Positions 5,643-7,292 of a stretch of 7,292 nt of DNA are shown here, piece by piece. Position 1 is the stretch's first letter. Every line of letters begins with the position of its first letter. Source of the DNA: an uncultured Bacteroides sp. (GTDB lineage: Bacteria > Bacteroidota > Bacteroidia > Bacteroidales > Bacteroidaceae); the NCBI GenBank assembly GCA_959606905.1, contig CAUHML010000157.1:1-7292 (forward strand), read 5' to 3'. The notes beneath the pieces are model-generated. The model was not told where the DNA came from. It saw only the letters and a program-made list of their open reading frames with translations, and searched no databases. A program made the position numbers and the translations under genes.

Positions 5643-7292
5643 TTATTCCCAACCGGCCTTATCACGAATACATCTGTAGGGGATTCCGTAATCCTTCTTC
5701 ACTGTCCATTCATCGTTAAATGTCTGTCCCGCTATAGTAAGACCTGGCAGTTTGATGTTCACCCAAGCTACGTTCGGCCACGTACCATAACAAGCTAAGT
5801 CTTTCACATTGGGAGTAGCTCTATCGTATGGGTATCCCCCCAATATACGCAAATTAGTAGCCTCATCGTCTTTATCGAACCAACAGTAAGTATATAAAGC
5901 CTCTGCCACTTGTGATTTAAGATGCTGTCCTACCCACAAAATATAATCTTTTGCCTCTGCATCATTCAATGCTGTCCAGCCCTCGGGACAAAGATTCTTC
6001 GCCCCCTCATTACCCGTTTTACCTTTCATAGGAGTATTAAACGTATATCCTTCAGTTCCACAGAAATAAGCCTTATCTACTGTATTATGGACAAGATAGG
6101 TGGACTGACGACAGTGCACTGGCGAATAGAGCTTCTCTTCCCACGATAGACAAGGAAGCGGAGTGCCTGGATACGGATCGGCAAACCCGATTACCAACAA
6201 GTTCTCATCTGAAACGGCTCCGTTAAGATATGTGATAGCAAACTGGCTTGTCTTCTCAGGATGTGCAGTCACCGTGTAAATAATCTCATGACGATAAAGA
6301 CCGCTACCTGCATCTTTAGTAGATGAAGAAATGGTAAGCCATTTAGGTAAGCTTCCGTCATACGCAGCGTCCAATGCTGCTGAGCTATAATCTGTAACAA
6401 CACGTTTTATAGTATATGGCATTGCAGCATCAGCTGCAATTTTTACATAAGTCCCTTTAATATCTGTACCAGCAATGATAGTAGCTTTGTTATCCATTAC
6501 AGAGATTCCGTCTTCAATCGTCACCCAATCAATTGAAGTACCGTCTTTCCATTCTTCTACTGAGATATCAAAGCCTGTAGAACCGGCTATCTTTTTCGTA
6601 TTAAGCTGATAGAGATAGTTGGCCTCCACATTGATATCAGCAGTAAGATTCAGATAAAGAGTCGGACCTTCTGTATTGGTATTGGCAAGTTTAGTGGTAG
6701 CCCATACTACTGTTTTTTCATTCTGCTCAAGAGTTGAAGTCAACTGAGTGGGATAAAGATAGAAACTTTTTCCATCATTAGCTAAATCAGCTGCCGGTAT
6801 TTCCAGAACATCAGCAGAGATATTGCCTGCATTACCACTTACATCACCTATGAATCCTTGAGTGTATCTATTCTTAATATATACCTTATCAATCACTAAT
6901 CCCGATTCTGCCGGATCATTCAGCAAATCAAATCTGGCTACACGTCTTTTAAGTTTTACATCAATCTGATTATCGGAAGATTCTACATCAGCAACTGTTA
7001 CATACTCCTTACCATCTGTTTTGATATTGGACATAACAAATGGAGGATTCAACTTACCACTCTCCGCAACAGTCTTACTATTTAGCAGTTCTTCGATTGT
7101 ATTTGTTGCACTCATATTAGGGAAGTTGTTCTCATCCTCACTCTCCACAATAATAAATCTCTTTTCTCCTCCAGTCGAAGAAGCTAATTCTACAGTATAT
7201 GACCTTGTATCATCGTTTACACCTACAGAAGCAGCTGCATAATTTAAGACATACCTTTGTTCATACTTACCTTCTTTGCTAAATTGATAAAA
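5643..7292 (-). CDS. Fimbrillin-like surface protein with C-terminal FISUMP-like module, 5' end missing
   Basis: The frame is open from the right edge to TAA at 5645-5643: 549 residues seen, and the start and any signal peptide lie outside. A GTG at 7148-7146 should not be taken as the start, because the 48 codons upstream continue the same domain without a stop. Visible residues 1 to about 240 resemble the FimA/Mfa fimbrillin fold, with FVMSNI (85-90) where fimbrillins often have an MSG-type motif, and KLKRRVARFDLL (114-125) like their VxLxRxVARxD strand. Residues about 250-370 look like one or two further beta domains; PKWLTISSS (316-324) is faintly BACON-like. Residues about 378-545 resemble the FISUMP (Fibrobacter major paralogous) module: NLCPEGWTALNDAEAKDYI (433-451) and the closing PYRCIRD (538-544). 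All seven visible cysteines (381, 394, 411, 435, 470, 501, 541) lie in this module. It is probably exported and surface-exposed, acting in adhesion or glycan binding; no catalytic motif is seen. Confidence 0.75.
   Translation of the reverse strand, partial: FYQFSKEGKYEQRYVLNYAAASVGVNDDTRSYTVELASSTGGEKRFIIVESEDENNFPNMSATNTIEELLNSKTVAESGKLNPPFVMSNIKTDGKEYVTVADVESSDNQIDVKLKRRVARFDLLNDPAESGLVIDKVYIKNRYTQGFIGDVSGNAGNISADVLEIPAADLANDGKSFYLYPTQLTSTLEQNEKTVVWATTKLANTNTEGPTLYLNLTADINVEANYLYQLNTKKIAGSTGFDISVEEWKDGTSIDWVTIEDGISVMDNKATIIAGTDIKGTYVKIAADAAMPYTIKRVVTDYSSAALDAAYDGSLPKWLTISSSTKDAGSGLYRHEIIYTVTAHPEKTSQFAITYLNGAVSDENLLVIGFADPYPGTPLPCLSWEEKLYSPVHCRQSTYLVHNTVDKAYFCGTEGYTFNTPMKGKTGNEGAKNLCPEGWTALNDAEAKDYILWVGQHLKSQVAEALYTYCWFDKDDEATNLRILGGYPYDRATPNVKDLACYGTWPNVAWVNIKLPGLTIAGQTFNDEWTVKKDYGIPYRCIRDKAGWE

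Noticed and set aside
7021..7148. GTG at 7148-7146 as the start of the FISUMP-bearing protein (501 residues)
   Set aside because: The frame stays open for 48 more codons to the right edge and reads as fimbrillin-like sequence, and no signal peptide follows the GTG. The gene is simply cut by the window.

Overview
The window looks like a chromosomal stretch of a gut-type Bacteroidales bacterium, most likely Bacteroides or a close relative. This rests on the moderately AT-rich sequence, the Bacteroides-style promoter motif (TAnnTTTG), the short-lipobox lipoproteins, the fimbrillin-like beta-sandwich proteins, the FISUMP-type C-terminal module, and a secreted GH2/GH130 glycosidase pair typical of polysaccharide-utilisation loci. 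No RNA gene, insertion sequence, CRISPR array or susC/susD gene is visible. All four genes lie on the minus strand, so transcription runs from high to low coordinates.

Upstream unit (7292 to 3861): the first gene is cut by the right edge. It encodes a fimbrillin-like surface protein whose C-terminal ~165 residues form a cysteine-rich FISUMP-like module. After 51 bp comes a lipoprotein that joins a fimbrillin-like N-terminal half to a complete endonuclease/exonuclease/phosphatase (EEP) catalytic domain. The two are probably co-transcribed and likely act at the cell surface.

Intergenic region (3530 to 3860, 331 bp): this is the most unusual stretch. It holds three copies of the palindromic core TATTAATA at an exact 22-bp period (3752, 3774, 3796). 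Copies two and three also form an inverted repeat with 17-bp arms. A good Bacteroides -7 element for the next gene lies at 3588-3595.

Downstream unit (3529 to 1): a 903-residue periplasmic GH2 enzyme of the exo-beta-glucosaminidase/endo-beta-mannosidase type is followed after 103 bp by a GH130-family lipoprotein cut by the left edge. Together they suggest breakdown of a beta-mannoside-containing glycan, for example an N-glycan core or a fungal mannoside. The EEP protein could remove phosphate or cleave a phosphodiester on the same glycan, or it could be a surface nuclease. The substrate links are inference from family membership and gene order.
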